From Aeromicrobium sp. Root495 (GTDB taxonomy: Bacteria > Actinomycetota > Actinomycetes > Propionibacteriales > Nocardioidaceae), in the NCBI RefSeq assembly GCF_001426755.1, contig NZ_LMFJ01000001.1, positions 2,528,909 to 2,592,908 of the forward strand: a stretch of 64,000 nucleotides of DNA. The letters run 5' to 3'. The notes beneath the pieces were generated by a model. That model worked only from the letters and a program-made list of their open reading frames with translations, was not told where the DNA came from and searched no databases. Of this stretch, positions 25,253-36,681 are shown one piece after another (the first letter of the stretch is position 1; each line of letters starts with the position of its first letter). Made by a program: the position numbers and the translations under genes.

Positions 25253-27436
25253 TCAGTGCTGCAGCTGCGTGCGGAGCTTGTCGAGCAGGCTCAGCGCGGA
25301 GTCGGCGATGACGGTGCCGGGGAGGAAGACCTCGGCAGCCCCCATCTCCTTGAGCGTGGGCACGTCGTCGGGCGGGATGACGCCACCCATGACGACCATG
25401 ATGTCGCCGCGTCCCAGCTCCTCGAGCGCAGTCTTGAGCTCGGGGAGCAGGGCGAGGTGGCCGGCGGCGAGGCTGGAGACACCGACGATGTGGACGTCGG
25501 CGTCGACCGCCTGCTGCGCGACCTCCTCGGGCGTGGAGAAGAGCGGTCCCACGTCCACGTCGAAGCCCATGTCGGCGAAGGCCGTCACGATGACCTTCTG
25601 GCCACGGTCGTGCCCGTCCTGGCCCATCTTGGCCACGAGGATGCGGGGGCGACGACCCTCGGCCTCCTCGAACTCCTCGGTGGCCTCGACCACCTTGGCG
25701 ATGTTGCCGCCCTGGCCGGCTTCGGTGCGGTACACACCAGAGATCGTACGGATCACGGCCTGGTGACGCCCGTAGACCTTCTCGAGGGCGTCGGAGATCT
25801 CGCCGACCGTGGCCTTGGCGCGGGCGGCGTCGACCGCGAGGGCCAGGAGGTTGCCCTCGAGCGTGCCGTCCTTGCGGGCCCCGCGCTCGGCGCTGGCGGT
25901 GAGGGCGTCGAGGGTCCGCTGGACCTCCTCGGGGTCCCGCTCGGCGCGCAGCCGCTCCAGCTTGGCCACCTGCTGCTTGTACACCGAGGCGTTGTCGACC
26001 TTGAGCACGTCGAGCGGGTCCTCGTCGGCGAGGCGGTAGGTGTTGACGCCCACCACGACCTGCTGGCCGGAGTCGATGCGGGCCTGCGTGCGGGCGGCTG
26101 CCTCCTCGACGCGCATCTTGGGGATGCCCTGCTCGATGGCCTTGGCCATGCCGCCGGCCTTCTCGACCTCCTGGATGTGCGCCCAGGCGCGGTTGGCCAG
26201 GTCGTGCGTGAGCTTCTCGACGTAGTACGAGCCGCCCCACGGGTCGATGGTGCCCGTGGTGCCCGACTCCTGCTGCAGCAGCAGCTGGGTGTTACGGGCG
26301 ATGCGTGCGCTGAAGTCGGTGGGCAGCGCGATGGCCTCGTCGAGGGCGTTGGTGTGCAGGCTCTGCGTGTGGCCCTGCGTGGCCGCCATGGCCTCGATGG
26401 CCGTGCGCTGCACGTTGTTGAAGACGTCCTGCGCCGTGAGGCTCCAGCCCGAGGTCTGGCTGTGCGTGCGCAGGCTCAGGCTCTTGGCGTTCTTGGGCTC
26501 GAAGTCGCTCACGAGCCGCGCCCACAGGGCCCGGGCCGCACGCAGCTTGGCGACCTCCATGAAGAAGTTCATGCCGATGGCCCAGAAGAAGCTCAGGCGG
26601 GGCGCGAAGGCGTCGATGTCGAGGCCGACGTCGAGACCGGCCCTGATGTACTCCACACCGTCGGCCAGCGTGTACGCCAGCTCGAGGTCGTTCGTGGCTC
26701 CGGCCTCCTGGATGTGGTACCCGGAGATGGAGATGGAGTTGAACCGCGGCATCTTGGCCGCCGTGTACGCGAAGATGTCGGAGATGATCCGCATCGACGG
26801 CGACGGCGGGTAGATGTACGTGTTCCGGACCATGAACTCCTTGAGGATGTCGTTCTGGATGGTCCCGGACAGCTGCTCGGGCTTCACGCCCTGCTCCTCG
26901 GCCGCCACGATGTAGAGGGCCAGCACCGGTAGCACGGCGCCGTTCATCGTCATGGAGACGGACATCTCGTCGAGCGGGATGCCGTCGAAGAGCTGGCGCG
27001 CGTCGTAGATGGAGTCGATGGCCACGCCGGCCATGCCGACGTCGCCCTTCACGCGCGGGTGGTCGGAGTCGTAGCCGCGGTGCGTCGCGAGGTCGAAGGC
27101 CACCGAGAGGCCCTTCTGGCCGGCCGCGAGGTTGCGGCGGTAGAAGGCGTTGGACTCCTCGGCCGTCGAGAACCCGGCGTACTGACGGATCGTCCACGGC
27201 TGCGTCGTGTACATGGCCGGGTATGGCCCACGCAGGAACGGCGCGAGGCCCGGGAGCGTGTCCAGGGCGTCGAGGCCGTCGAGGTCGTCGGGCGTGTAGA
27301 GGCCCTTCACGGCGATGCCCTCGGGCGCCTCCCACGGCGTGGCGCCGTCGGTGGCGGCCGCGTAGGCGGCGGGGTCGGAGCCGTAGGGCTCCTCGGGGTC
27401 CAGCGGCAGGCCGGCGAAGGACGCAGGAATGCTCAT
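25253..27436 (-). CDS. mutB: Methylmalonyl-CoA mutase, large (catalytic) subunit
   Basis: The 727-residue subunit interconverts L-methylmalonyl-CoA and succinyl-CoA with adenosylcobalamin. The N-terminal TIM barrel includes [20 protein letters not shown] and [20 protein letters not shown]; the C-terminal B12 domain has [14 protein letters not shown], where the DxHxxG histidine is the lower cobalt ligand. The ATG at 27436 is preceded by GAGGAGG seven bases away. It overlaps a 27-codon ORF by four bases and is followed by meaB. No epimerase gene is in the window. Confidence 0.96.
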   Translation of the reverse strand: MSIPASFAGLPLDPEEPYGSDPAAYAAATDGATPWEAPEGIAVKGLYTPDDLDGLDALDTLPGLAPFLRGPYPAMYTTQPWTIRQYAGFSTAEESNAFYRRNLAAGQKGLSVAFDLATHRGYDSDHPRVKGDVGMAGVAIDSIYDARQLFDGIPLDEMSVSMTMNGAVLPVLALYIVAAEEQGVKPEQLSGTIQNDILKEFMVRNTYIYPPSPSMRIISDIFAYTAAKMPRFNSISISGYHIQEAGATNDLELAYTLADGVEYIRAGLDVGLDIDAFAPRLSFFWAIGMNFFMEVAKLRAARALWARLVSDFEPKNAKSLSLRTHSQTSGWSLTAQDVFNNVQRTAIEAMAATQGHTQSLHTNALDEAIALPTDFSARIARNTQLLLQQESGTTGTIDPWGGSYYVEKLTHDLANRAWAHIQEVEKAGGMAKAIEQGIPKMRVEEAAARTQARIDSGQQVVVGVNTYRLADEDPLDVLKVDNASVYKQQVAKLERLRAERDPEEVQRTLDALTASAERGARKDGTLEGNLLALAVDAARAKATVGEISDALEKVYGRHQAVIRTISGVYRTEAGQGGNIAKVVEATEEFEEAEGRRPRILVAKMGQDGHDRGQKVIVTAFADMGFDVDVGPLFSTPEEVAQQAVDADVHIVGVSSLAAGHLALLPELKTALEELGRGDIMVVMGGVIPPDDVPTLKEMGAAEVFLPGTVIADSALSLLDKLRTQLQH

Positions 27437-27516
27437 GCCGACACCTCCTCGAGAAGGAAACGGTAGGAGGTGCTCGGCATGAGGACCTCGATCTTCGCTC
27501 GCTGGCGCTCGCTCAT
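27433..27516 (-). CDS. 27-residue ORF tightly coupled between mutA and mutB
   Basis: An ATG overlaps the mutA stop (ATGA, 27513-27516) and opens a 27-codon frame, [14 protein letters not shown] to RFLLEEVSA, whose TGA overlaps the mutB ATG in the same way (27433-27436). The junctions at both ends are nearly the same: GAGGAGCTGTCGGCATGAGC at the mutA end and GAGGAGGTGTCGGCATGAGC at the mutB end (19 of 20 identical), so the ORF may have arisen by duplication of the coupling site. It may encode a small peptide or simply relay ribosomes. No family is recognised. Confidence 0.5.
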   Translation of the reverse strand: MSERQRAKIEVLMPSTSYRFLLEEVSA

Positions 27517-29324
27517 GCCGACAGCTCCTCTCGGGTACGGCGCAGGAAGGCCAGGGCATCGAGGCCCATGGCTGCGGAGTCGTCGACGTCGGTGCCCACG
27601 GCATCGGCCTTGCCGGCCACCACGACGTGGCGGGCGCCCCCTTCACGGAGGGCGCTGACGAGGTCTGGGCCCCAGGCGGCGTAGAGCGCGTCGGGGCCGG
27701 TGAGGCAGACCACCGGGGGGCTGTCGGCCTGGCGGTAGGCCTCGAGCACGTCCTCGACGCCCTCGGTGGGGCCGGCCGTCACGGTGTCGATGCCGCCGGC
27801 CGCGAAGAGGTTGGCCGCGAAGGTGGCGCGGGCCGTGTGCTGCGCGACCCGCCCCATCGTGGCGAGGAAGACGGGCTGCGAGAGTCGCTCGTCGCGCATC
27901 TCGGCGAACTCGACGCCGTAGCGGTGCACGGGCAGCTCACGTCCGTACGGGCGACGCTCGGGGAGCTCCTCGTGCAGGTTGGGGAACTCCGAGACTCCCG
28001 TGATGGGACGCTCGCGCTTCGCGATCTGCAGCCCACGCTCGGAGACGGTGGCCGCGATCTTGTCGCGCACGAGGTCGAGGGACGCCGGCACGCCGCCTGC
28101 CTGCTCCAGCTCGCCGAAGAGCTCCCAGGCGGCGCGGGCGAGGTCGTCGGTGAGCTTCTCGACGCCGTGGGCCCCGCCGGCCGGGTCGGTGACCGCGGCC
28201 ACGTGCGACTCGCTGATGAGCAGGCTCGAGGTGTTGCGCGCGATGCGCCGGCTGAACGGCTCGGGGAGGCCGAGCGGCTCGTCGAACGGCAGCACGGTGA
28301 CGCTCGTGGCTCCGCCCACGCCTGCGGCGAAGGACGCCACGGTGGTGCGGAGCATGTTCACGTAGGGGTCGTAGCCCGACATCATCGGGCGCGACGTGAC
28401 GACGTGCTGCTGCTGACCGCGGTCGGCCTCGGACACGCCGCTCAGCTCCGTGACACGGGCCCAGAGTCGGCGGGCGGCGCGCAGCTTGGCGATGGTCGGG
28501 AACTGCTCGTCGGTGGCCGCGTAGCGGAAGTCGAGCTGGGCAGCGGCCTCGTCGACCGAGAAGCCGCCCTCCACCAGGGCCCGGAGGTAGGCGACGCCGG
28601 CGGCGAGGGTCCACGCCAGCTCCTGGACGTCGGACGCACCGCTGTCGTGGGCGGCCGTGCCGTCCACGACCACGCCGCGGGCCCCGCGGGCCGCGGCCAG
28701 ACGGGCGACCTCGACGGCCACGGGGAGTCCGGACTCGCCGGTGCCGCGCAGCGCCGAGCCGAGGGGGTCGGCGCCGTAGCTCGTGCCGGGTGCCGGGGTG
28801 ACGCCCCGGTCGGCGAGGACGGCGTCGAGGGCGCGGGCGGCCTCGAGCGGGGCGTCCGGCGAGTCCACGACCACGGCGGCGAGGTCGAGGAAGACGGGCT
28901 CGAGGACCCGCGCGAGCGCCTCGGCCGGGACGGCTCCGTCGCCGACGCCGATCCAGAGCGAGTTGACGCCGTTCTCGAGGTCGGTGACGACGTGCTGCGC
29001 CGTGCGGTCGACGTCGGGGTCGACGAACCAGGCCCGGACGTCCCACCCGTCCAGCTCGCGGGTCGCGGCCGTGCCTCGCGTGAAGGGTGCCTGGCCGGGC
29101 AGGCCGACGGGCGGGAGGTCCGCCGTCAGGGACGGGGTGCCGAGGGGCGCGATGCCGATCCCGTCGAGCGTGGTCCGGGTGAGCGTGGCCCACACGTCGG
29201 AGTCGGGTGCGTCGTCCGCGAGTCGCCTGGTCTTGCGGAGGACGGCTGCGGTGGCCTTCTCCCACTGGTCCAGCGACGCGGAGAGTCCCTCGGCCAGAGG
29301 GACGTCAACCTGCTCAGATGCCAT
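27513..29324 (-). CDS. mutA: Methylmalonyl-CoA mutase, small (non-catalytic) subunit
   Basis: The 603-residue protein aligns with the large subunit but lacks the catalytic features: the C-terminal B12 domain reads [19 protein letters not shown] with no DxHxxG, as in known small subunits. It pairs with the large subunit to form the heterodimer. Conserved stretches include LNWAYS-like barrel strands such as WVDPDVDR-adjacent [15 protein letters not shown] and [23 protein letters not shown] at 29324 is used; ATG 29333 and GTG 29345 are possible, and none has a good ribosome site. It is the first gene of the operon. Confidence 0.9.
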   Translation of the reverse strand: MASEQVDVPLAEGLSASLDQWEKATAAVLRKTRRLADDAPDSDVWATLTRTTLDGIGIAPLGTPSLTADLPPVGLPGQAPFTRGTAATRELDGWDVRAWFVDPDVDRTAQHVVTDLENGVNSLWIGVGDGAVPAEALARVLEPVFLDLAAVVVDSPDAPLEAARALDAVLADRGVTPAPGTSYGADPLGSALRGTGESGLPVAVEVARLAAARGARGVVVDGTAAHDSGASDVQELAWTLAAGVAYLRALVEGGFSVDEAAAQLDFRYAATDEQFPTIAKLRAARRLWARVTELSGVSEADRGQQQHVVTSRPMMSGYDPYVNMLRTTVASFAAGVGGATSVTVLPFDEPLGLPEPFSRRIARNTSSLLISESHVAAVTDPAGGAHGVEKLTDDLARAAWELFGELEQAGGVPASLDLVRDKIAATVSERGLQIAKRERPITGVSEFPNLHEELPERRPYGRELPVHRYGVEFAEMRDERLSQPVFLATMGRVAQHTARATFAANLFAAGGIDTVTAGPTEGVEDVLEAYRQADSPPVVCLTGPDALYAAWGPDLVSALREGGARHVVVAGKADAVGTDVDDSAAMGLDALAFLRRTREELSA

Positions 29325-29403
29325 AGGGGGCATCGTAACGGCCACATTTCGGCTTCGCGGCGTGACGTACGTCGCGAGGCCTGCGCACCGTGGCGCGAGG
29401 GCG

Positions 29404-32194
<2,791 letters not shown>

Positions 32195-32225
32195 TCCTCG
32201 TCGCCGGCCATTCGTCGACGGGTCA

Positions 32226-32249
32226 GTCGTCGACCGGTCAGTCGACGAC
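32226..32249. terminator. Hairpin between serC and the gamma carbonic anhydrase gene
   Basis: GTCGTCGAC and GTCGACGAC pair around a six-base loop. It lies 32 bases after the serC stop and covers the last codons of the convergent gene. Confidence 0.5.
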
Positions 32250-32759
32250 GGTGCCGCCGCGGTGCAGCTCGCGGTGCTCCTCGTAGACGAAGGCGTTGCG
32301 GTGCAGACCCTCGACCTCGGCCTCCGTGAGCTCGCGCCGGACCTTGGCCGGCACGCCCGCCACGAGGGAGCGCGGCGGGACCTCCATGCCCTCGGTCACG
32401 AGCGCGCCGGCCGCCACGAGCGTCTCGGCGCCGATGACCGCGCCGTTCATGATGACCGCACCCATGCCGATGAGGCAGTGGTCCTCGATCGTGGCGCCGT
32501 GCACGACGGCGTTGTGCCCCACCGAGACGCCTTCCCCGAGCGTCACGGGCTTGCCCTGGTCGACATGGAAGGCGCAGCCGTCCTGCACGTTGGAGCGGGG
32601 GCCGATCACGATGGGCTCGTTGTCGGCACGCAGCACGGCGGAGTACCAGACGCTCGCGCCCTCCCCCAGCTCGACGGAGCCGACGAGCGTGGCGTTGGGG
32701 GCCACGAACGCGGACGCAGGGACACGAGGACGTCGGCCGTCACCCAGGTCGATCAGCAT
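32238..32759 (-). CDS. Gamma carbonic anhydrase-like left-handed beta-helix protein
   Basis: The 173-residue protein is built of hexapeptide repeats. Zinc ligands of gamma carbonic anhydrases are present: His in DGCAFHVD and two in VSVGHNAVVHG, and the RADNEPIVIGPRSNVQDG segment carries the conserved Arg and Gln. It could hydrate CO2 or act as an acyltransferase-like relative (PaaY/CaiE). TAGGTT lies six bases before the ATG, which supports the start and a leaderless message. Confidence 0.87.
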   Translation of the reverse strand: MLIDLGDGRRPRVPASAFVAPNATLVGSVELGEGASVWYSAVLRADNEPIVIGPRSNVQDGCAFHVDQGKPVTLGEGVSVGHNAVVHGATIEDHCLIGMGAVIMNGAVIGAETLVAAGALVTEGMEVPPRSLVAGVPAKVRRELTEAEVEGLHRNAFVYEEHRELHRGGTVVD

Positions 32760-32765
32760 GGATCC

Positions 32766-32771
32766 AACCTA
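32766..32771 (-). promoter_or_regulatory. Putative -10 box (TAGGTT) for the carbonic anhydrase-like gene
   Basis: TAGGTT on the minus strand is followed by GGATCC and the ATG, six-base spacing. Confidence 0.5.
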
Positions 32772-32806
32772 GCGAGGGCCGACGTCCCGCGTCGCTCGCA
32801 CGAGGC

Positions 32807-34255
32807 TCAGGTGATCCAGCGCGTGATGGGGTCGATCGAGAAGTAGACGACGAACAGGACCGCGATGCCCCAGAGCAGCGCGTGGACCTCGGCGGCCTTG
32901 CCCTTCACGACCTTGAGCAGGACGTAGGCGATGAAGCCCGCACCGATGCCCGCGGTGATGGAGTAGGTGAAGGGCATCAGGACGATCGTGAGGAACGCCG
33001 GGATGGCGATCTCCAGGTCGTCCCAGCTGATCCCGGTCACCTGGCTCATCATCAGGAAGCCGACCAGCACGAGGGCGGGGACCGCCGCCTCGCTGGGGAT
33101 GTGCTGCACGAGCGGAGCGACGATCGTCGAGAGGAGGAAGAGCAGACCGGTGACGATGCTGGCGAGGCCCGTGCGGGCTCCGTCACCGACACCGGCGGCC
33201 GACTCGATGTACGAGGTGTTGCTGCTGACGCCGGCCGCGCCACCGGCGATCGCCGCGACCGAGTCCACCACGAGGATCTTCTGAGCGCCCTCGGGAGAGC
33301 CGTCCTCGTCGTTGAGGCCGGCCTCGGCGCCGATGGCCGTCATCGTCCCCATGGTGTCGAAGAAGTCGGCCAGCAGCAGCGTGAACACCAGCAGAGCGGC
33401 CGTGACGAAGCCGGCCCGCTCGAAGGAGCCGAACAGGGAGAACTCGCCGAGCAGGGAGAAGTCCGGCTTCTCGAACAGCTGGTCCGGCAGGGACGGGACG
33501 TTGAGGTTCCACCCCTTGGGGTTCACGACCTCGCCGTTGGCGACGGTCGGTCCCACGTCGGCGATCTTCTCGACGACGAAGGCGATCACCGTGGTCACGG
33601 CGATGCCGATGAGGATGGCGCCGGGGACGGCGCGCGCGTGCAGGGCGATCATGATGAGGACGCCGAGGCTGAACACCAGGACGGGCCATCCGACGAGGTC
33701 GCCGCCGATGCCCAGCCCGACGGGCGGCGAGGCGGCGCCGGTGGACCGGACGAAGCCCGCGTCCACCAGGCCGATGAACGTGATGAAGAGGCCGATGCCG
33801 ACGGCGATGGCCGTCTTGAGCTGCGCCGGCACCGCGTCGAAGACGGCCTTCCGGAATCCGGTGAGCACGAGCACCAGGATGATGATGCCCTCGAGCACGA
33901 CGAGGCCCATGGCGTCGGCCCACGTCATCTGCGAGGCCACGGAGAAGGCCACGAACGCGTTGAGACCCAGACCCGTGGCGAGCGCGAGCGGGAAGTTGGC
34001 CACGGCTCCCATGAGGATGCAGAGCAGACCCGCCACGAGGGCCGTGCAGGCCGCGATGGTCGCGAATCCCGAGCCGGGCTCGGAGCCACCGCCGAGGAAC
34101 TTGCCGTCGGCGTCCGCCGCGTTGGCCAGGATGATCGGGTTCAGCACGATGATGTAGGCCATCGTGAGGAAGGTGACGACGCCGCCGCGCACCTCCTGGG
34201 CGACGGACGACCCCCTCGCCGTGATCTTGAAGTAGGTGTCGACCGACGTGCTCAT
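32807..34255 (-). CDS. NCS2-family purine permease (AzgA/PbuG type)
   Basis: The 482-residue transporter has about thirteen membrane segments. RGSSVAQEVRGGVVTFLTMA and IVLNPIILANA at the start, ATGLGLNAFVAFSV, DFFDTMGTMTAIGAEAG and GVSSNTSYIESAAGVGDGAR are signatures of the adenine/guanine/hypoxanthine proton symporters. AGGAGCC precedes the ATG by six bases. It stands alone in its direction with no visible purine riboswitch in the 89 bases upstream. Confidence 0.9.
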   Translation of the reverse strand: MSTSVDTYFKITARGSSVAQEVRGGVVTFLTMAYIIVLNPIILANAADADGKFLGGGSEPGSGFATIAACTALVAGLLCILMGAVANFPLALATGLGLNAFVAFSVASQMTWADAMGLVVLEGIIILVLVLTGFRKAVFDAVPAQLKTAIAVGIGLFITFIGLVDAGFVRSTGAASPPVGLGIGGDLVGWPVLVFSLGVLIMIALHARAVPGAILIGIAVTTVIAFVVEKIADVGPTVANGEVVNPKGWNLNVPSLPDQLFEKPDFSLLGEFSLFGSFERAGFVTAALLVFTLLLADFFDTMGTMTAIGAEAGLNDEDGSPEGAQKILVVDSVAAIAGGAAGVSSNTSYIESAAGVGDGARTGLASIVTGLLFLLSTIVAPLVQHIPSEAAVPALVLVGFLMMSQVTGISWDDLEIAIPAFLTIVLMPFTYSITAGIGAGFIAYVLLKVVKGKAAEVHALLWGIAVLFVVYFSIDPITRWIT

Positions 34256-34344
34256 GTGGCTCCTGTCCGATGGTTCGCAGCAGGGCTGAGCATGTCAGAA
34301 CCGCGGCGCAGGAAGCCAGGCTCCCCCGCCGCCGTCACGCAGGT

Positions 34345-35388
34345 TTAACGTCGGGACCGGCGCCACAGGAGGGTCGCTGCGGCCAGGACGACCAGCACGG
34401 CGACACCGACGCCCGCACCCGTCACGATCTCGGCCGAGGAGGGCCGGAGCGCCGATGACTCCTCGGCCTCGGTCCCGGCACCCTGCGGGCTCGACGGCGC
34501 GACGGTCGCGGTGGGGACGGGCGCCGCCTGCTTCCCCGCCGAGAACCCGATGCGGAGCAGCTCGGAGCGCGAGCCCTCGCTGCCGATGAGGTACGACGTG
34601 CCGGCCGGCTCGAACGCGACCGTCTCGCCCTGCTCCTGCCCCGGCAGCGTGACGGTGGAGACCGTTTTCCACGTCCTCGTGTCGAGGGTCGAGGCCTGCA
34701 GGTAGTTGCGCACCACGAGCCAGCGGCCGTCGGGGCTCCAGGCGGCGTCGGTGGCGAGCAGGAGAGACGCCGCTGCCGTGTCCTCCGGGACGTTGGGCTC
34801 GGTCTCGCTGAGCTTCTCGGGCAGGGTGAGCACCTGACCGTCGAGCAGCCCCTTCGTGACCAGGACCTTGCGCCCGGTGGTGGGGTCGATCGCGAGGGAC
34901 TCGACGTCCTGGGAGCCGTCGGAGTACTGGACGGGGTAGCGGGTCGCCCCGACGGAGTGCTGACCCTCGCCGGGCTCGTCGAGGGCGTAGAGCGCGACGT
35001 CGCGCCGCACGCCGTCGTTGTCGCCCGTGTCGGCCACCCAGAGCCGACCGTCGCCGTCGAGCGCCATGGCCTCGGTGTCGCGCCACGTGACGCCGGTGAC
35101 CGTCGTGACGCCGACGACCTCGCCCGTGGAGACGCGCAGCGCGAAGATCTCGGGGCCGTGGCCGGAGTCGTTGATCGTGTAGGCGAGGTCGGCGTGGCGG
35201 GTGCTGACCGCGAGGCCGCTCGACTCCGTGATGCGCGGGTCATCGATGGTGCTGACGACCCTGGACGGGGTGGCCTCCTGCCCGAGGGTGGCCGCCTCGG
35301 CCCGGCGCGCGATCGAGGAGACCACCACGACGACGACGAGGACGACGAGGAGGCCGGGGATCAGCAGGCGGCGGTGGCGAGGGTTCAT
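34345..35388 (-). CDS. Membrane-anchored beta-propeller protein of unknown function
   Basis: The 347-residue protein has an N-terminal membrane/signal helix (about 8-25), an extracellular domain with propeller-like repeats (ESSGLAVSTRHADLAYTIND, WVADTGDNDGVRRDVALYAL, DVESLAIDPTTGRKVLVTKG) and a C-terminal membrane helix followed by RRSRR (about 318-347). A Pro/Ser/Ala linker separates the propeller from the anchor. The layout suggests a surface-exposed sensor or binding protein; no enzyme motif is seen. Confidence 0.65.
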   Translation of the reverse strand: MNPRHRRLLIPGLLVVLVVVVVVSSIARRAEAATLGQEATPSRVVSTIDDPRITESSGLAVSTRHADLAYTINDSGHGPEIFALRVSTGEVVGVTTVTGVTWRDTEAMALDGDGRLWVADTGDNDGVRRDVALYALDEPGEGQHSVGATRYPVQYSDGSQDVESLAIDPTTGRKVLVTKGLLDGQVLTLPEKLSETEPNVPEDTAAASLLLATDAAWSPDGRWLVVRNYLQASTLDTRTWKTVSTVTLPGQEQGETVAFEPAGTSYLIGSEGSRSELLRIGFSAGKQAAPVPTATVAPSSPQGAGTEAEESSALRPSSAEIVTGAGVGVAVLVVLAAATLLWRRSRR

Positions 35389-35438
35389 CGGGCACCAGGA
35401 TGCCAGCCTGCTGCCGACACCCCGTCCGCGCGGGCGGG

Positions 35439-35444
35439 TAACCT
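35439..35444 (+). promoter_or_regulatory. Putative -10 box (TAACCT) for the DUF2530 gene
   Basis: TAACCT is followed by GGCGGG and the GTG at 35451, six-base spacing. Confidence 0.5.
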
Positions 35445-35450
35445 GGCGGG

Positions 35451-35855
35451 GTGACCGAACCGGAGGACCTCGAGATCCGCCCCGAGGACGGCCCGCAGAC
35501 CATCGAGCGCAAGCTGGGTCACCGCGAGCTGGCCCGCCTCGAGCGGGCTGCGCGTCGTCACGAGTTCGGCCGGCCCGAGGTCACCGAGCTGGAGATCGGT
35601 CGCAAGACCCACCGCGTGGCCCAGGTCGACCCCATGGACGTCGACGGCGTCCGCACCATGACCGTCGGCACCGTCGTGTGGGGTGTCGCGGCCATCGCGC
35701 TGCTCCCGTTCCTGGGCACCCTCGACGAGGACGGCCGCGCCTGGTGGCTCTGGACGGCACTGGCCGGGTTCGGACTGGGGCTCATCGGCATCGAGTACTG
35801 CCGTCGCCGACGCAACGCCCTGCGCAGCCAGCCCGGCCGCCGTCGCGCCGACTGA
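35451..35855 (+). CDS. DUF2530 membrane protein
   Basis: The 134-residue protein has a charged N-terminal half and a DUF2530-type C-terminal half with two membrane helices: DGVRTMTVGTVVWGVAAIAL, then WWLWTALAGFGLGLIGIEYC followed by RRRR. Function is unknown. The family usually starts near the helices, so the 60-residue charged N-terminus is longer than usual. It is convergent with the small HTH gene (two bases between stops). Confidence 0.75.
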   Translation: MTEPEDLEIRPEDGPQTIERKLGHRELARLERAARRHEFGRPEVTELEIGRKTHRVAQVDPMDVDGVRTMTVGTVVWGVAAIALLPFLGTLDEDGRAWWLWTALAGFGLGLIGIEYCRRRRNALRSQPGRRRAD

Positions 35856-35857
35856 CC

Positions 35858-36142
35858 TCAGCGACCGAGACCCAGGTCCGGAGGGTCGGCGGGGAGCAGC
35901 TCCACGAGGGAGATCTCCAGCACCGAGCACAGCGCGACCAGCGTGGTGAGGCGCGGGTTCATGGGCGTCCCCGGGCGGGACTCGCCCTTCTCGAACTTCT
36001 GGTAGGTGAAGCCCGAGATGCCGGCGGCGTGGGCGACCCGCTCCTGGCTCATCCCTCGTCGGGTCCTGGCCTGCTGGAGCGCGAGGCCCAGCTCGCGGGT
36101 GTACGTGATCCACTCCGGGGGCAGGGGGGCGATCGGCACCAC
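35858..36142 (-). CDS. XRE-family helix-turn-helix regulator
   Basis: The 94-residue protein is one Cro/C1-type domain: LGLALQQARTRRGMSQERVA, HAAGISGFTYQKFEKGESRP (recognition helix), then LVALCSVLEISLVELLP. GTG at 36142 is used because GAGG lies eight bases upstream; an ATG at 36178 would add twelve residues. Alternating GTATG/CATAC boxes upstream (36169-36187) may be its own operator. Confidence 0.78.
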   Translation of the reverse strand: MVPIAPLPPEWITYTRELGLALQQARTRRGMSQERVAHAAGISGFTYQKFEKGESRPGTPMNPRLTTLVALCSVLEISLVELLPADPPDLGLGR

Positions 36143-36168
36143 ACCAGCATCCTCAGGATGACCCCCAC

Positions 36169-36187
36169 GTATGCACATACTGGTATG
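36169..36187. promoter_or_regulatory. Alternating GTATG/CATAC/GTATG boxes
   Basis: GTATG (36169-36173), CATAC (36176-36180) and GTATG (36183-36187) are each two bases apart, giving two overlapping dyads upstream of the XRE gene. A candidate autoregulatory operator. Confidence 0.4.
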
Positions 36188-36297
36188 GGCACCTGGGTGC
36201 GGGGTGCGGCACGGGTCCCCGACCCGCGGCCGTCGTCCTGCGTGTCGGTGCCGACGCCTACGGTCACGACCACGAAACCCTTCATGAAGGCAGTCGC

Positions 36298-36681
36298 ATG
36301 GCATCTCGACCACCGGTCTTCTCCTGGCAGGCCCACCCGTGCCCGCCCTGGTGCGAGCTGGACCATCACGACGACGACCACCCCGAGGACCGGGTGCACC
36401 GGGGCGCGGCGCACCACGTCGCCGTCACCCTCGCGCCCGGCGCGCACGAGGTCCAGGACGTGCTCATCACCGTCGCGGAGCGGCCGGTCGGCTCAGGGAC
36501 CACCATCAGCCTCCAGCAGGCGGAGGCACCGCTCCTCCTGCGGCTCACGCCAGAGGGCGCCGCGCTCCTGCACGACGCCCTCGGCCACACCCTGCACGCC
36601 GTCTCGTCCGGCAGCGCGCCCGGCGTGCTCAGTCCTCGCTCGGACCCCGGTCCACGGTCGTCCGCAGAGGGATCTCCTTGA
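36298..36681 (+). CDS. DUF6907-like small protein with CPPWC motif
   Basis: The 127-residue protein begins with HPCPPWCELDHHDDDHPEDR, the Cys/His-rich N-terminus of a family (DUF6907) common in Streptomyces and relatives; the CPPWC cysteines and histidines could bind metal. The middle is a short beta-rich region and the last 25 residues look disordered. The last 53 bases overlap the end of the convergent exporter gene, which is unusual, so the C-terminal extension may be recent. Confidence 0.65.
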   Translation: MASRPPVFSWQAHPCPPWCELDHHDDDHPEDRVHRGAAHHVAVTLAPGAHEVQDVLITVAERPVGSGTTISLQQAEAPLLLRLTPEGAALLHDALGHTLHAVSSGSAPGVLSPRSDPGPRSSAEGSP

